A stretch of DNA of 39,381 nt from Candidatus Scatomonas merdigallinarum (GTDB lineage: Bacteria > Bacillota > Clostridia > Lachnospirales > Lachnospiraceae), in contig DVKB01000010.1 in the NCBI GenBank assembly GCA_018716305.1, positions 1 through 39,381 of the forward strand, given 5' to 3'. Positions 16,563-25,852 of this stretch are shown piece by piece (the first letter of the stretch is position 1; the number at the start of each line of letters is the position of its first letter). The notes below the pieces were generated by a model that ran no database searches, was not told where the DNA came from, and saw nothing but the letters and a program-made list of their open reading frames with translations. The position numbers and the translations under genes were made by a program.

Positions 16563-19500
16563 ATGGCATTGCAGTTTGTCCTGGGGCCAAGCGGCGCAGG
16601 AAAATCTCATTTTATTTATGAAAAGATCATCAAGGAATCCATGGAATATCCGGAACAGAAATACCTGGTGATCGTTCCGGAGCAGTCTACCCTGCAGACC
16701 CAGAAGGAACTGGTGTCCCTGCATCCCAGAAGGGGGCTGCTGAACATTGATATTCTTAGTTTTAACCGGCTGGCCTATCGGGTGTTTTCGGAGACCGGGG
16801 GCGATACTCTGCCGGTGCTGGAAGAGACCGGAAAAAGCCTGGTGCTGCAGCGGGTGATCCAGGAAAAGCAGAAGGAACTGAAGGTTCTGGGGGGAACCCT
16901 GAAGCAGCCGGGGGCGGTGAGCCAGATGAAATCCCTGGTTTCGGAGCTGATGCAGTATTCCGTCACGCCGGGAGAACTGGAGGAGTGGTCGGACCGGGAG
17001 GATCTTCTGGGGCTGAAGCTGAAGGATGTCAGCAGGGTCTATGAGGGATTTACCCGGTATCTGGCGGAAAAATATCTGACGGCGGAGGAATTGCCGGCGC
17101 TGCTGTGCGGCGTCATCGGAAAATCCAGGCTGGTGAGGGACAGCACAGTGGTGCTGGACGGGTTTACGGGATTTACCCCGGCCCAGTGCCAGGTTCTGAA
17201 GAGGATGTTCACCCTCTGCCGGCAGGTCTATGTGACAGGTACTCTGGACCAGAGGGAGGATCTGTACCGGAAGGACGGGCCTCAGCGTCTGTTTCATATG
17301 ACCCGGAAGATGATCCGGAAACTGACGGAGACAGCTGCGGAAGCCGGGACGGAGGTGCTGGCGCCCCTCTGGGTTCTCCCGGGAGAGACAAGCCGGTTCG
17401 CCGCAAGTCCGGCCCTTGCTTTTCTGGAACAGAATCTGTTCCGCTACAGCAAAAAAGTCTGGGAAGGAGAACAGCAGGCAGTCTCTCTTTGCGCCGCGGA
17501 AACACCGGCGATGGAAATGCAGTATGTGGCGGGAACCATCCGCAGGCTGATCCGGAAAAAGGGCTGCCGGTTCCGGGATTTCGCCGTGGTGGCGGGAAGT
17601 CTGGACGATTATGGAAAAGAGGCGCTGCGGGCCTTTTCCGGCAGCGGAATTCCCTGCTTTATTGATGAAAAGAAGCCGGCCCTGGCCAATCCCTTTGTGG
17701 AATGGATCCGGGCGGCGGTGGACATGGCCGTACAGAGTTATTCCTATGAAAGCGTGTTCCGTTATCTCAGGTGCGGCTTCAGCGGTTTCAGTCAGGAAGA
17801 TACGGATCGTATGGAAAACTATGTGGTGGCTCTGGGAGTCCGCGGCAGAAAGCAGTACGAAGAGCGCTGGGTGCGGAATTACCGGGGGCAGAAGCCCGAG
17901 GAGACGGAAGAACTGAACCGGCTCAGGGAGAGGTTCCTGGAAGAAACCGCGGAATTTGCCGCCGGTATGCGGGAGAGACATTCCACCGCCGCCGGAAAGA
18001 GCCGGGTGCTCTATGATCTGATGGTGAAGCTGGATATTCAGAAAAAGCTGAAGGTTCAGGAGGAGGCTTTTGCCAGGCAGGGGGAGGCTGCCCTGCAGAA
18101 AGAGTATGCTCAGATTTACGGGATCGTTATGAAGTTCCTGGACAAGGTAGTGGAGGTTCTGGGAGACGAGCCCTGCAGTCTCAGGGATTACCAGAAAATC
18201 CTGGAAGCGGGACTGACAGAGATACAGGTGGGTCTGATTCCCCCCGCCAGCGATCAGGTGCTGGTGGGAGATATTGAGCGGACCAGGCTGAAACATATTA
18301 AATATCTGTTTTTTGTGGGCCTGAATGAAGGGCTGGTGCCAAAACCCGTATCTAAAGCCGGGATCCTTTCAGAGCAGGACCGGGAGCGGCTGCAGGCTGC
18401 CGGCAGGGAATTGTCCCCCACTGCCCGGGAGGAAATGTACCGGCAGAGATTTTATCTCTACTTAAGTCTCACCAAGCCCTCGGAAGGCCTGTTTCTCTCC
18501 TTCTGCAAAGCAGATGCCGGCGGCCAGCCCCTGCTGCCTTCCTATCTGGCAGGAGTGATTCTCGGCCTGTTTCCGGCGCTGAACATCCGGGATCTGGCAG
18601 CAGAGCAGCATAAGACCCGGGGACTGGAAACTCCCGCGGGCATTCAGGAGCGGTTTCTGCAGGCTCTGCACCGTGTTCTGGAGGGAGGGCAGGATCCGGC
18701 TTTCGGCGCCCTGTATCACTGGTACGGAAAGAATCCGGAGAGAAAACGGAAGCGTTCCCTGCTGCTGGAGGCTGCTTTTTTCGAAAATCATACCAGCGGC
18801 ATCGGCCGGGCGGCAGCCAGGGCTCTTTACGGAAAGGTGCTGGCCAATTCCGCCACAAGGCTGGAGCTGTTTTCTTCCTGCGCCTGCGCCCATTTTCTGC
18901 GGTACGGGCTGAACCTTCAGGAACGGGTCCGCTATGAATTCACTCCCGCGGATATGGGAACGGTCATTCACCAGGCGCTGGAGTGTTTTTCCCGGAAACT
19001 GGAAAAGAGGGGATTGTCCTGGCGGGAACTTTCGGATGAATTCCGGGAGAGTCTGGCAGATGAGTCTCTGGAAGAGATTACCGGGGACTACGGCAACACC
19101 ATTCTCCACAGCAGCAGCCGCGGCGCCTGGCAGATTCAGCGGATCCGCCGGATCCTGCGCCGGACGGTCTGGGTTCTTCAGGAGCAGATCCGCCGGGGAC
19201 GTTTTGACCCGGAAGGGGCGGAGATTGCCTTTTCCATGAGGGAAGGGCTGTCCGCTCTGCAGGTGGCTCTGTCGGAGGATGAAACACTGCTGCTGAAGGG
19301 GCGGATCGACCGGCTGGATGTATGCCGGGAGGAGAACCGGCTGTATCTGCGGATTGTGGATTACAAGACCGGCAGCACATCCATGGATCTGAATCTGCTG
19401 CTGGAGGGACTGCAGCTGCAGCTGGCGGTGTATCTGAGCGCGGCTCTGGAACTGGAGCAGAGGAAACATCCGGATCTGCAGGCGGAACCTGCCGGTATGT

Positions 19501-19970
19501 ATTATTACCGGGTGGGAGACCCCCTGATTCCGGGAACGCCCGGGGAGAGCCGGGAGGAAATCCGCCGGAAGATCCTGGATGCCCTGAAGCTGGACGGCCT
19601 GTCCCGCTGGGAAGGGGAGATTCTGAGTCTGCTGGACGAAGAGCTGATCTCAGCGGGAAAATCCTCTGTAATCCCGGTATCCTTCAAGAAGGACGGGGCG
19701 CTTTCCAGAACTTCCCGGGCTGCCGGTGAGGAGCAGTTTCTGGCCATCCAAAGATTTACAGAAAAGAAAATCCGGGAGATCGGCAGAGCCATTCTGGAAG
19801 GACGGACAGAGGCCCGGCCCTACCGGCTGGAGCAGAAGACTGCCTGCGATTACTGCCCCTACCGGGGCATCTGCGGATTTGACCAGAGGCTTCCGGGCTT
19901 TGAATATCGAAGAATCCGGAAAAAATCAGAAGAAGAGGTTCTGAAACAGATGAGAGAGGAGGCGGAGTGA
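16563..19970 (+). CDS. addB: AddAB helicase-nuclease, subunit B
   Basis: 1135 residues. AGGAGG (16552-16557) precedes the ATG by 5 bases. Walker A GPSGAGKS is at residues 9-16. The C-terminal RecB-type nuclease has RIVDYKTGS. The four iron-sulfur cysteines of AddB are present: one in SSCACAHFLRYG (near residue 770) and three in CDYCPYRGIC (near 1095). With AddA it resects double-strand breaks to Chi-like sites and loads RecA. The stop overlaps the addA start (TGATG). Confidence 0.96.
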   Translation: MALQFVLGPSGAGKSHFIYEKIIKESMEYPEQKYLVIVPEQSTLQTQKELVSLHPRRGLLNIDILSFNRLAYRVFSETGGDTLPVLEETGKSLVLQRVIQEKQKELKVLGGTLKQPGAVSQMKSLVSELMQYSVTPGELEEWSDREDLLGLKLKDVSRVYEGFTRYLAEKYLTAEELPALLCGVIGKSRLVRDSTVVLDGFTGFTPAQCQVLKRMFTLCRQVYVTGTLDQREDLYRKDGPQRLFHMTRKMIRKLTETAAEAGTEVLAPLWVLPGETSRFAASPALAFLEQNLFRYSKKVWEGEQQAVSLCAAETPAMEMQYVAGTIRRLIRKKGCRFRDFAVVAGSLDDYGKEALRAFSGSGIPCFIDEKKPALANPFVEWIRAAVDMAVQSYSYESVFRYLRCGFSGFSQEDTDRMENYVVALGVRGRKQYEERWVRNYRGQKPEETEELNRLRERFLEETAEFAAGMRERHSTAAGKSRVLYDLMVKLDIQKKLKVQEEAFARQGEAALQKEYAQIYGIVMKFLDKVVEVLGDEPCSLRDYQKILEAGLTEIQVGLIPPASDQVLVGDIERTRLKHIKYLFFVGLNEGLVPKPVSKAGILSEQDRERLQAAGRELSPTAREEMYRQRFYLYLSLTKPSEGLFLSFCKADAGGQPLLPSYLAGVILGLFPALNIRDLAAEQHKTRGLETPAGIQERFLQALHRVLEGGQDPAFGALYHWYGKNPERKRKRSLLLEAAFFENHTSGIGRAAARALYGKVLANSATRLELFSSCACAHFLRYGLNLQERVRYEFTPADMGTVIHQALECFSRKLEKRGLSWRELSDEFRESLADESLEEITGDYGNTILHSSSRGAWQIQRIRRILRRTVWVLQEQIRRGRFDPEGAEIAFSMREGLSALQVALSEDETLLLKGRIDRLDVCREENRLYLRIVDYKTGSTSMDLNLLLEGLQLQLAVYLSAALELEQRKHPDLQAEPAGMYYYRVGDPLIPGTPGESREEIRRKILDALKLDGLSRWEGEILSLLDEELISAGKSSVIPVSFKKDGALSRTSRAAGEEQFLAIQRFTEKKIREIGRAILEGRTEARPYRLEQKTACDYCPYRGICGFDQRLPGFEYRRIRKKSEEEVLKQMREEAE

Positions 19971-22900
19971 TGGGAAACAAATGGACAAAAGAACAGGAAC
20001 AGGCTATCCGCCTTCGGGACAGAAACATTCTGGTAAGCGCTGCCGCCGGTTCCGGCAAGACGGCGGTGCTGGTGGAGCGGATCCTCTCCCGGGTGACGGA
20101 TCCCGGGCATCCCACGGACATTGACCGGCTGCTGGTAGTCACTTTTACCAAGGCCGCCGCGGGAGAGATGAAGGAGCGCATCGGCAGAGCACTGGAACAG
20201 CGGCTGCTGGAAGATCCGGACAACGAACATCTCCAGCGGCAGGGCACTTTGCTGCATCATGCCAGAATCAGCACCATCCACGGGTTCTGCACCTATGTGA
20301 TCCAGAACTATTTTCACCGGATTGATCTGGATCCCGGTTACCGGATCGGGGACGACGGGGAAATGAGAATGCTGAAAAAGGAAGTGCTGCGGGATCTTCT
20401 GGAGGAGGAATACGCCGCGGGCCGTCAGGAGTTTCTGGATTTTTCCGAGACCTGCGCCCCCGGGAAAAATGACGCCCGCATAGAGGACCTGCTGCAGAGA
20501 ACGGCGGAATTTGCCGAGAGCTATCCCTGGCCGGAAGTCTGGCTGGAGAGCTGTCTGGAAAATTACCGGGCGAAAACAGAGGAAGACCTGGAACAGACGG
20601 CTTTTATCCGGTTTCTGGAGGAGGACGCGGCCCGGGGTCTCCGGGATCTGAAAGAAACCGCCCGGCAGCTCCTGGAAGACGCGGAAGGCCCGGGGGGGCC
20701 GGAGGAATATCTTCCCATGCTGGAAGCGGATCTGGAGCTTCTGCAGGAACTGGAACAGAAGCGGTCTTACCGGGAGTATTATGAAGCCTTTCAGAAGCTG
20801 TCTTTCAAGACTCTTTCCAGGAAAAAGACGGACTGCGATCCGGAGGTGAAGGAGCGGATCAAGAACCGGCGGGACAGTCTTAAAACCGCTGTCAAAGACA
20901 TAGGAAGCCGGTATTTTTCCAGAAGCCCCCAGGCCCTGCTGGAGGAGCTGGCGGGTTGCCGGAATTTCGCGGAGGAGCTGATCCGCCTTACAGAAGCGTA
21001 TATGAGAGCCTTCAGCGAAAGAAAACGCCGGAAAAATCTTATGGATTTTTCCGATCTGGAGCATTTTGCCCTGAAAATTCTGCTGGAGAGGGAGGGGGAG
21101 ACGATCCGCCGGACAGAGGCAGCCAGGGAGCTGGCGGCTCAGTTTGAGGAAGTCATGGTGGATGAGTATCAGGACAGCAACTATATCCAGGAATATCTCC
21201 TGTGGGCTGTGTCCCGGGAGGAGGATGGATCCTGCAACCGGTTTATGGTGGGGGATATGAAGCAGGCCATTTACAGCTTCCGTCAGGCACGGCCGGAAAT
21301 CTTTCTGGAAAAATATCTCAGCTATTCCAAAGAAGACGGCCCGAGACAGCGCATAGATCTGAGCCGGAACTTTCGAAGCCGCCGGGAAGTGCTGGACACG
21401 GTCAATGATCTGTTCCGTCGGATTATGGGACGGGATCTGGGAGGGCTGGAGTATGACCGGGACGCGGCTTTGTATTACGGGGCCGGATATCCGGAGAACG
21501 GGGGATGCGAAACAGAACTGCTGCTTCTGGACAGGAAATCTCCGGACTTTGAGGAGGACAGAAGCAAGAGGGCGGCCATGGAGGCGGAGGCCTTTGCCGT
21601 GGCAAAAAAAATCCGTTCCCTGGTGGGACAGATGCAGGTGACGGAGGGGGGACAGCTGCGGCCCCTGCGGTACCGGGACTGCGTGATTCTGCTGCGGCAG
21701 ACCGCCGGATGGGACGAGACCTTTTCCAGAGTGCTGGAGGAGGAGGGAATTCCCGTGAGCGTTGCGGCCAAATCCGGGTATTTCCGTACCATTGAAGTGT
21801 CCACGGTGCTGAATTATCTGCGGATCTGCGATAATCCCAGACAGGATATTCCCTTCGCGGCGGCCCTGCACTCTCCCATGGGGGACGTGACGGAAGGGGA
21901 ACTGGCAGCCATCAAAAGCAGCAGCCCGGATCTTCCCATTTATGAGGCGGCGGCCGTCTATGCCCGGGAGGGAAAAGAGCAGCGGCTGCGGGCAAAGCTG
22001 AACCGGTTCCTGGAAACGCTGGAACAGTTCCGGGAAGCGCTTCCCTACACGCCGGTTCACCAGGTGATCCTGAATGTTCTGGAGGATACCGGCTACGGCG
22101 CCGCGGCGGCAGCCATGCCCGGAGGAGAACAGCGGCAGGCCAATCTGGATATGCTGGTGAAGAAAGCGGCGGACTTCGAATCCACCAGTTACCACGGGCT
22201 GTTTCAGTTTATCCGCTATATGGAGCAGATGGAGCGGTACAAAGTAGATTTCGGGGAAGTGAGTCTCTATGGGGAGCTGGCGGACACGGTGCGGATCATG
22301 ACCATCCATAAAAGCAAGGGTCTGGAATTTCCCGTGGTCTTTGTCTGCGGCCTGGGCAGCAGAATGAATCTGATGGATGCCAATGCCCCTGTGGTCTTCC
22401 ACCATACCCTGGGGATCGGCGCTGACTGGATCGATCTGAAAAACAGAACCCGGGTCACACCTCTGCTCAAGGAAGCCATCCGCCAGGCCATCCGCCTGGA
22501 CGCCCGGGGAGAGGAACTGAGAGTGCTGTACGTGGCTCTGACCCGGGCCAAAGAAAAACTGATCCTCACCGGCGCTTCGGAAAATCTGGAAAAAAAGCTG
22601 GGGGAACTTTCTCTGGGATCCCTGACCCGGGAGGGAAAGGTTTCCTACTGGGCCCGTTCCGGGGCCGGCTGTTTCCTGGACTGGATTCTCCCGGCCCTGA
22701 AGGATCATCCAGCCCTGAAGCCTCTGAGAGACATGGCGGAAGAGGCGGGCAGCCGGTCAGAGGATACGGTTTCGGAAGAGAAAAAACGGATGCCGCTTCA
22801 GGTACAGCTGATGACTCCGGATTCCATGACCCTGCAGGCAGCGGACCAGGGAGAGGAAAGAGAAGCCCGCAAAGAAGCCATCCGCAGCGGCCGGGCCGCC

Positions 22901-23653
22901 AGGGAGGAAGATCCGGTTATCCGGGAATTTCTGGAAGAACAGGACGGATACCGGTATCCCTGGGCGGAAGAGGAAGATATCCCGGCGGCGCTGACAGTTT
23001 CGGAACTGAAACAGAGAGAACTTCCGGAAGATCCGGACCGGCAGGCAATGGAACTGTATCCGGAGGCGGATGTGGTTCCGCTGATCCCGAAATTCATGAA
23101 AGAAGAAAAAGAGGAACTTCAGGGAGCGGCCCTGGGAACCATCTATCATCGGATTTTGGAGCGGCTGGATCTGGAGCGGGAGGTGACGGAAGCATCCCTG
23201 CGGGAGCAGCTGAAGCAGATGGTAAACAGCGGCCTTTTGAGAGCCGGAGAGGCAGAGACAGTGAGAATTCCCAGGCTGCTGCGGTTCGCGTCCTCATCCA
23301 TTGGGAAGAGAATGCAGGCGGCGGCCCGCCGGGAACAGCTGAAGAGGGAACAGACTTTTGTCATGGGAGTTCCGGCGGCAAAGATTCAGGCCGGATGGCC
23401 GGAAGACGAGCAGATCCTGGTGCAGGGAATTATTGACGCTTATTTTGAGGAAGAACAGGGCTGGGTGATTGTGGATTACAAGACGGACCGGGTGCCCTCC
23501 GGGGATATCCGGGAACTGATCCCGAAATACGGACGCCAGCTGGAACTCTACGGAAAGGCCCTGGAGCAGATCAGCGGGAAGCCGGTGAAAGAAATGGTAC
23601 TCTACTCCCTGACCCTGGGCCGGGAAATTCCGGTGGAAAAAGGAGGATTATGA
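19970..23653 (+). CDS. addA: AddAB helicase-nuclease, subunit A
   Basis: 1227 residues from ATG 19970; a GTG at 19967 is also in frame, but the ATG overlapping the addB stop fits the preceding GAGGAGGCGGAG. UvrD/RecB-type superfamily 1 helicase: Walker A SAAAGSGKT (near residues 23-31), Walker B VMVDEYQDSN, motif IV RFMVGDMKQAIYSFRQA, motif V TIHKSKGLEFPVVF, motif VI VLYVALTRAKEKL. The C-terminal nuclease carries GWVIVDYKTDRV. Makes the 3'-ended substrate for RecA with AddB. Confidence 0.96.
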   Translation: MGNKWTKEQEQAIRLRDRNILVSAAAGSGKTAVLVERILSRVTDPGHPTDIDRLLVVTFTKAAAGEMKERIGRALEQRLLEDPDNEHLQRQGTLLHHARISTIHGFCTYVIQNYFHRIDLDPGYRIGDDGEMRMLKKEVLRDLLEEEYAAGRQEFLDFSETCAPGKNDARIEDLLQRTAEFAESYPWPEVWLESCLENYRAKTEEDLEQTAFIRFLEEDAARGLRDLKETARQLLEDAEGPGGPEEYLPMLEADLELLQELEQKRSYREYYEAFQKLSFKTLSRKKTDCDPEVKERIKNRRDSLKTAVKDIGSRYFSRSPQALLEELAGCRNFAEELIRLTEAYMRAFSERKRRKNLMDFSDLEHFALKILLEREGETIRRTEAARELAAQFEEVMVDEYQDSNYIQEYLLWAVSREEDGSCNRFMVGDMKQAIYSFRQARPEIFLEKYLSYSKEDGPRQRIDLSRNFRSRREVLDTVNDLFRRIMGRDLGGLEYDRDAALYYGAGYPENGGCETELLLLDRKSPDFEEDRSKRAAMEAEAFAVAKKIRSLVGQMQVTEGGQLRPLRYRDCVILLRQTAGWDETFSRVLEEEGIPVSVAAKSGYFRTIEVSTVLNYLRICDNPRQDIPFAAALHSPMGDVTEGELAAIKSSSPDLPIYEAAAVYAREGKEQRLRAKLNRFLETLEQFREALPYTPVHQVILNVLEDTGYGAAAAAMPGGEQRQANLDMLVKKAADFESTSYHGLFQFIRYMEQMERYKVDFGEVSLYGELADTVRIMTIHKSKGLEFPVVFVCGLGSRMNLMDANAPVVFHHTLGIGADWIDLKNRTRVTPLLKEAIRQAIRLDARGEELRVLYVALTRAKEKLILTGASENLEKKLGELSLGSLTREGKVSYWARSGAGCFLDWILPALKDHPALKPLRDMAEEAGSRSEDTVSEEKKRMPLQVQLMTPDSMTLQAADQGEEREARKEAIRSGRAAREEDPVIREFLEEQDGYRYPWAEEEDIPAALTVSELKQRELPEDPDRQAMELYPEADVVPLIPKFMKEEKEELQGAALGTIYHRILERLDLEREVTEASLREQLKQMVNSGLLRAGEAETVRIPRLLRFASSSIGKRMQAAARREQLKREQTFVMGVPAAKIQAGWPEDEQILVQGIIDAYFEEEQGWVIVDYKTDRVPSGDIRELIPKYGRQLELYGKALEQISGKPVKEMVLYSLTLGREIPVEKGGL

Positions 23654-23672
23654 GGGGAGTCCGGTGGAAAAG

Positions 23673-23703
23673 TGAATAGATCCGGCTCAAAGAGGCCACA
23701 CTC
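23673..23703 (+). promoter_or_regulatory. Candidate sigma-G type promoter for the spore protein gene
   Basis: TGAATAG (23673-23679) resembles the sigma-G -35, and CACACTC (23697-23703) is a partial match to its CATAMTA -10, with a 17-base gap. A transcript from here would start near 23710, downstream of the left arm of the hairpin described next. The match is partial and the call rests on context. Confidence 0.35.
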
Positions 23704-23746
23704 CGGATAGACAGATGCAAGCATCGGAAAGGAGTGTGGCCTCTTT
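23689..23746 (+). terminator. Perfect 16-bp hairpin between addA and the spore protein gene
   Basis: AAAGAGGCCACACTCC (23689-23704) pairs exactly with 23731-23746, loop of 26 bases, and the right arm ends in TTTT just before the ATG at 23748. It can act as the addAB terminator. It also buries the GGAG of the next gene's ribosome binding site in the stem. Confidence 0.7.
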
Positions 23747-23747
23747 T

Positions 23748-23969
23748 ATGAGCAAAAAAGAGAAAAAGATTAATCTGAGGGAACTGACCCCGGAAGAATC
23801 CCTGAAATATGAAATCGCGGAGGAACTGGGATTGCTGGACAAGGTGCTGGACAAAGGCTGGAAACAGCTTTCCGCCAAAGAGACCGGGCGGATCGGAGGT
23901 CTGGTGACCAAGCGGAAACGGGAACTGAACCGGGAAGCCCGGGGAGAAAGTGAAAAAAGTTCGTTTTGA
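23748..23969 (+). CDS. Alpha/beta-type small acid-soluble spore protein
   Basis: 73 residues from ATG 23748. An ATG at 23715 is in frame but has no ribosome binding site; AAAGGAG (23728-23734) is 13 bases before 23748, slightly long. LKYEIAEELGLL matches the first conserved SASP helix with its germination-protease site (K-x-E-I-A-x-E), and ETGRIGGLVTKRKREL matches the second (G-x-x-G-G-x-x-x-K-R). These proteins coat spore DNA in A-like form. The N-terminus is more lysine-rich than in major SASPs. The stop falls inside the -35 box of the next gene. Confidence 0.85.
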   Translation: MSKKEKKINLRELTPEESLKYEIAEELGLLDKVLDKGWKQLSAKETGRIGGLVTKRKRELNREARGESEKSSF

Positions 23970-23994
23970 CAGATCTTCCCACTCAGAGTACAAT
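23966..23994 (+). promoter_or_regulatory. Near-perfect sigma-A promoter for the VanZ-like gene
   Basis: TTGACA (23966-23971), 17-base spacer, TACAAT (23989-23994). The predicted start of transcription (about 24001-24003) falls on the likely ATG of the gene. Confidence 0.7.
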
Positions 23995-24001
23995 GGGGGC
24001 T

Positions 24002-24526
24002 ATGAGAAAGAAATCAGAAATACAAATGTTTCGGAAACGGCTCGGCAGACTGCTGACCTTTCTGCCAGCAGTCTGCATGGCATTTCTGATCTTCAGTTTT
24101 TCTGCTCAGACCGGGTCGGAATCCGCCTCTCTCAGCGGCCGGATTACCAAAGTGCTGGTGCAGGCAGCGGATCGGATTGCCGGGGCCGGATGGACGGAGG
24201 AAGAAATCCGGGACAGAGCCGGCGCCTGCGAATTTTATGTGCGCAAGGCGGCTCACATGACAGAATACGCGGTTTTTGCTGTCTCTCTTCTTCTGCCGCT
24301 CAGGGGCTGCGGTCTGAGAGGCAGACGGCTGTATTTGACCACTTTTCTGATCTGCGCCGGGTTTGCCGCCGGGGATGAGTGGCATCAGTCCTTTGTAGGA
24401 GGCAGAGGGCCGTCGGTGAGGGACGTGGGGATCGACTGCGCGGGAGCGGGAATCGGAGAAGGGATAGCCGGATTGATTTTAGAAAGCCGAAAGAGAAGAA
24501 AAAATCAGGCACGCGCGCTGGAATAA
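24002..24526 (+). CDS. VanZ family membrane protein
   Basis: 174 residues from ATG 24002; starts further up (TTG 23966, ATG 23992) lie in the promoter, and ATG 24026 is an alternative. Helices: residues about 18-36, then RKAAHMTEYAVFAVSLLLPL, LTTFLICAGFAAGDEWHQSF and a C-terminal helix. FSAQTG..S, RKxxHMTEY, DExHQxFVxGRxxSVRDVxID are the VanZ family signatures. VanZ of enterococci gives low teicoplanin resistance; most clostridial members are of unknown role. Basic C-terminus (KRRKNQ) faces the cytoplasm. Confidence 0.88.
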   Translation: MRKKSEIQMFRKRLGRLLTFLPAVCMAFLIFSFSAQTGSESASLSGRITKVLVQAADRIAGAGWTEEEIRDRAGACEFYVRKAAHMTEYAVFAVSLLLPLRGCGLRGRRLYLTTFLICAGFAAGDEWHQSFVGGRGPSVRDVGIDCAGAGIGEGIAGLILESRKRRKNQARALE

Positions 24527-24553
24527 ATGTTAAGAAAATCATGCTGCTTTAGA

Positions 24554-24582
24554 TTTACCTTCTTGCCCATCTGGTATATAAT
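24554..24582 (+). promoter_or_regulatory. Sigma-A promoter for the aminotransferase gene
   Basis: TTTACC (24554-24559), 17-base spacer, perfect TATAAT (24577-24582). Leader of about 60 bases before the ATG at 24651. Confidence 0.65.
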
Positions 24583-24650
24583 ACCCTGTGAAGGAAACCG
24601 CCGCCATGGCTGGCGCGGCAGGTATAACGACTTTCAGGAGGTATTCACAT

Positions 24651-25835
24651 ATGATATCAGAAACAATGTGCAGGTTGGGAAAACATAAATCCGTGATCCG
24701 TGAGATCTTTGAGTACAGCAAAGAGAGAGCCGCGAAGATCGGAGCGGAAAACGTGTTCGATTTCAGTCTGGGAAATCCCAATGTTCCGGCTCCCGACAGC
24801 GTAAAGGACACCATCCGGAAACTTTTGGATGAAAAGGATGATCTGTATCTGCACGGATATACGTCCGCCCAGGGAGACGCGGATACCCGGCAGGCGGTCG
24901 CGGAGGATCTGAACCGGAGATACGGCACCCATTTCCACGCGGACAATTTCTACATGACCTGCGGCGCCGCGGCGTCGCTGAAGATCTGTCTGACAGCCCT
25001 GACGGTGCCGGGAGATGAATTTTTGACCTTTGCGCCCTATTTTCCGGAATACCAGGTGTTTGTGGAGACAGCCGGCGCTTCCTTCCGCCCGGTGCAGACC
25101 GAGGAAGGAACCTTCCAGATCGATTTTGAGAAGCTGGAAGCAGCCCTTACAGAGCATACCAAGGGAATCCTGGTAAATTCTCCAAACAATCCCTCCGGAG
25201 TAATCTTTCCGGAAGCGGCGGTACAGAAGCTGGCCGAGCTTTTAAGAGAAAAATCAGAAGCCTATGGACATCCCATTTATCTGATCGCGGACGAGCCCTA
25301 CCGGGAACTGGCCTACGGCAAGGATGTTCCTTATCTGACAAAATATTATGATAATACCCTGGTGTGCTATTCCTACAGCAAGTCCCTGTCCCTGCCGGGG
25401 GAACGCATCGGATACATTCTGGTGCCGGATGAACTGGAGGATTGCCAGGATATGTACGCCGCAGTCTGCGGGGCAGGGCGCGCCCTGGGATATGTGTGCG
25501 CTCCCAGCCTGTTTCAGCATGTGATCGCTGCCTGTGCCGGGCAGGTTTCTGATCTTGGCGTATACCGGGAGAACCGGGAACTGCTGTATGGAAGCCTGAC
25601 GGAATACGGATACGAATGTGTCTATCCGGACGGAGCCTTCTATCTGTTTGTAAAGGCTCTGGAAGAAGATGCCAACGCATTCTGTGAGCGGGCCAAGAAG
25701 TATGAACTGCTGCTGGTTCCGGGAGACGATTTCGGAGCCCCCGGGTATGTGCGGATCGCCTACTGCGTCACCACCCATCAGATCCGCCGCTCTCTGCCGG
25801 CCTTTCGGGCTCTGGCAGAGGAGTACGGCAAATAA
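24651..25835 (+). CDS. Pyridoxal-phosphate aminotransferase, class I/II
   Basis: 394 residues from ATG 24651, which has CAGGAGG at 24635-24641; the frame extends up to 24588 but that part has no such site. Fold type I: FDFSLGNPNVPAP near the N-terminus, GILVNSPNNPSGVIFP (substrate/PLP contact Asn), IADEPYRELAY (Asp on the pyridine N) and YSYSKSLSLPGERIGY (PLP Schiff-base Lys). Related to AspC/alanine-type aminotransferases; the amino acid used is not readable. Stand-alone, ends at a shared terminator. Confidence 0.9.
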   Translation: MISETMCRLGKHKSVIREIFEYSKERAAKIGAENVFDFSLGNPNVPAPDSVKDTIRKLLDEKDDLYLHGYTSAQGDADTRQAVAEDLNRRYGTHFHADNFYMTCGAAASLKICLTALTVPGDEFLTFAPYFPEYQVFVETAGASFRPVQTEEGTFQIDFEKLEAALTEHTKGILVNSPNNPSGVIFPEAAVQKLAELLREKSEAYGHPIYLIADEPYRELAYGKDVPYLTKYYDNTLVCYSYSKSLSLPGERIGYILVPDELEDCQDMYAAVCGAGRALGYVCAPSLFQHVIAACAGQVSDLGVYRENRELLYGSLTEYGYECVYPDGAFYLFVKALEEDANAFCERAKKYELLLVPGDDFGAPGYVRIAYCVTTHQIRRSLPAFRALAEEYGK

Positions 25836-25852
25836 GAATTAATAAACAGATT

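Noticed and set aside
16530-18296. Open frame of 588 codons opposite addB
   Set aside because: Shadow of addB with His/Gln/Pro-rich composition and no family pattern.
19859-22708. Open frame of 949 codons on the - strand opposite addB/addA
   Set aside because: It is the shadow of GC-rich addA codons; no ribosome binding site or recognisable domain, while the + strand carries complete AddA motifs.
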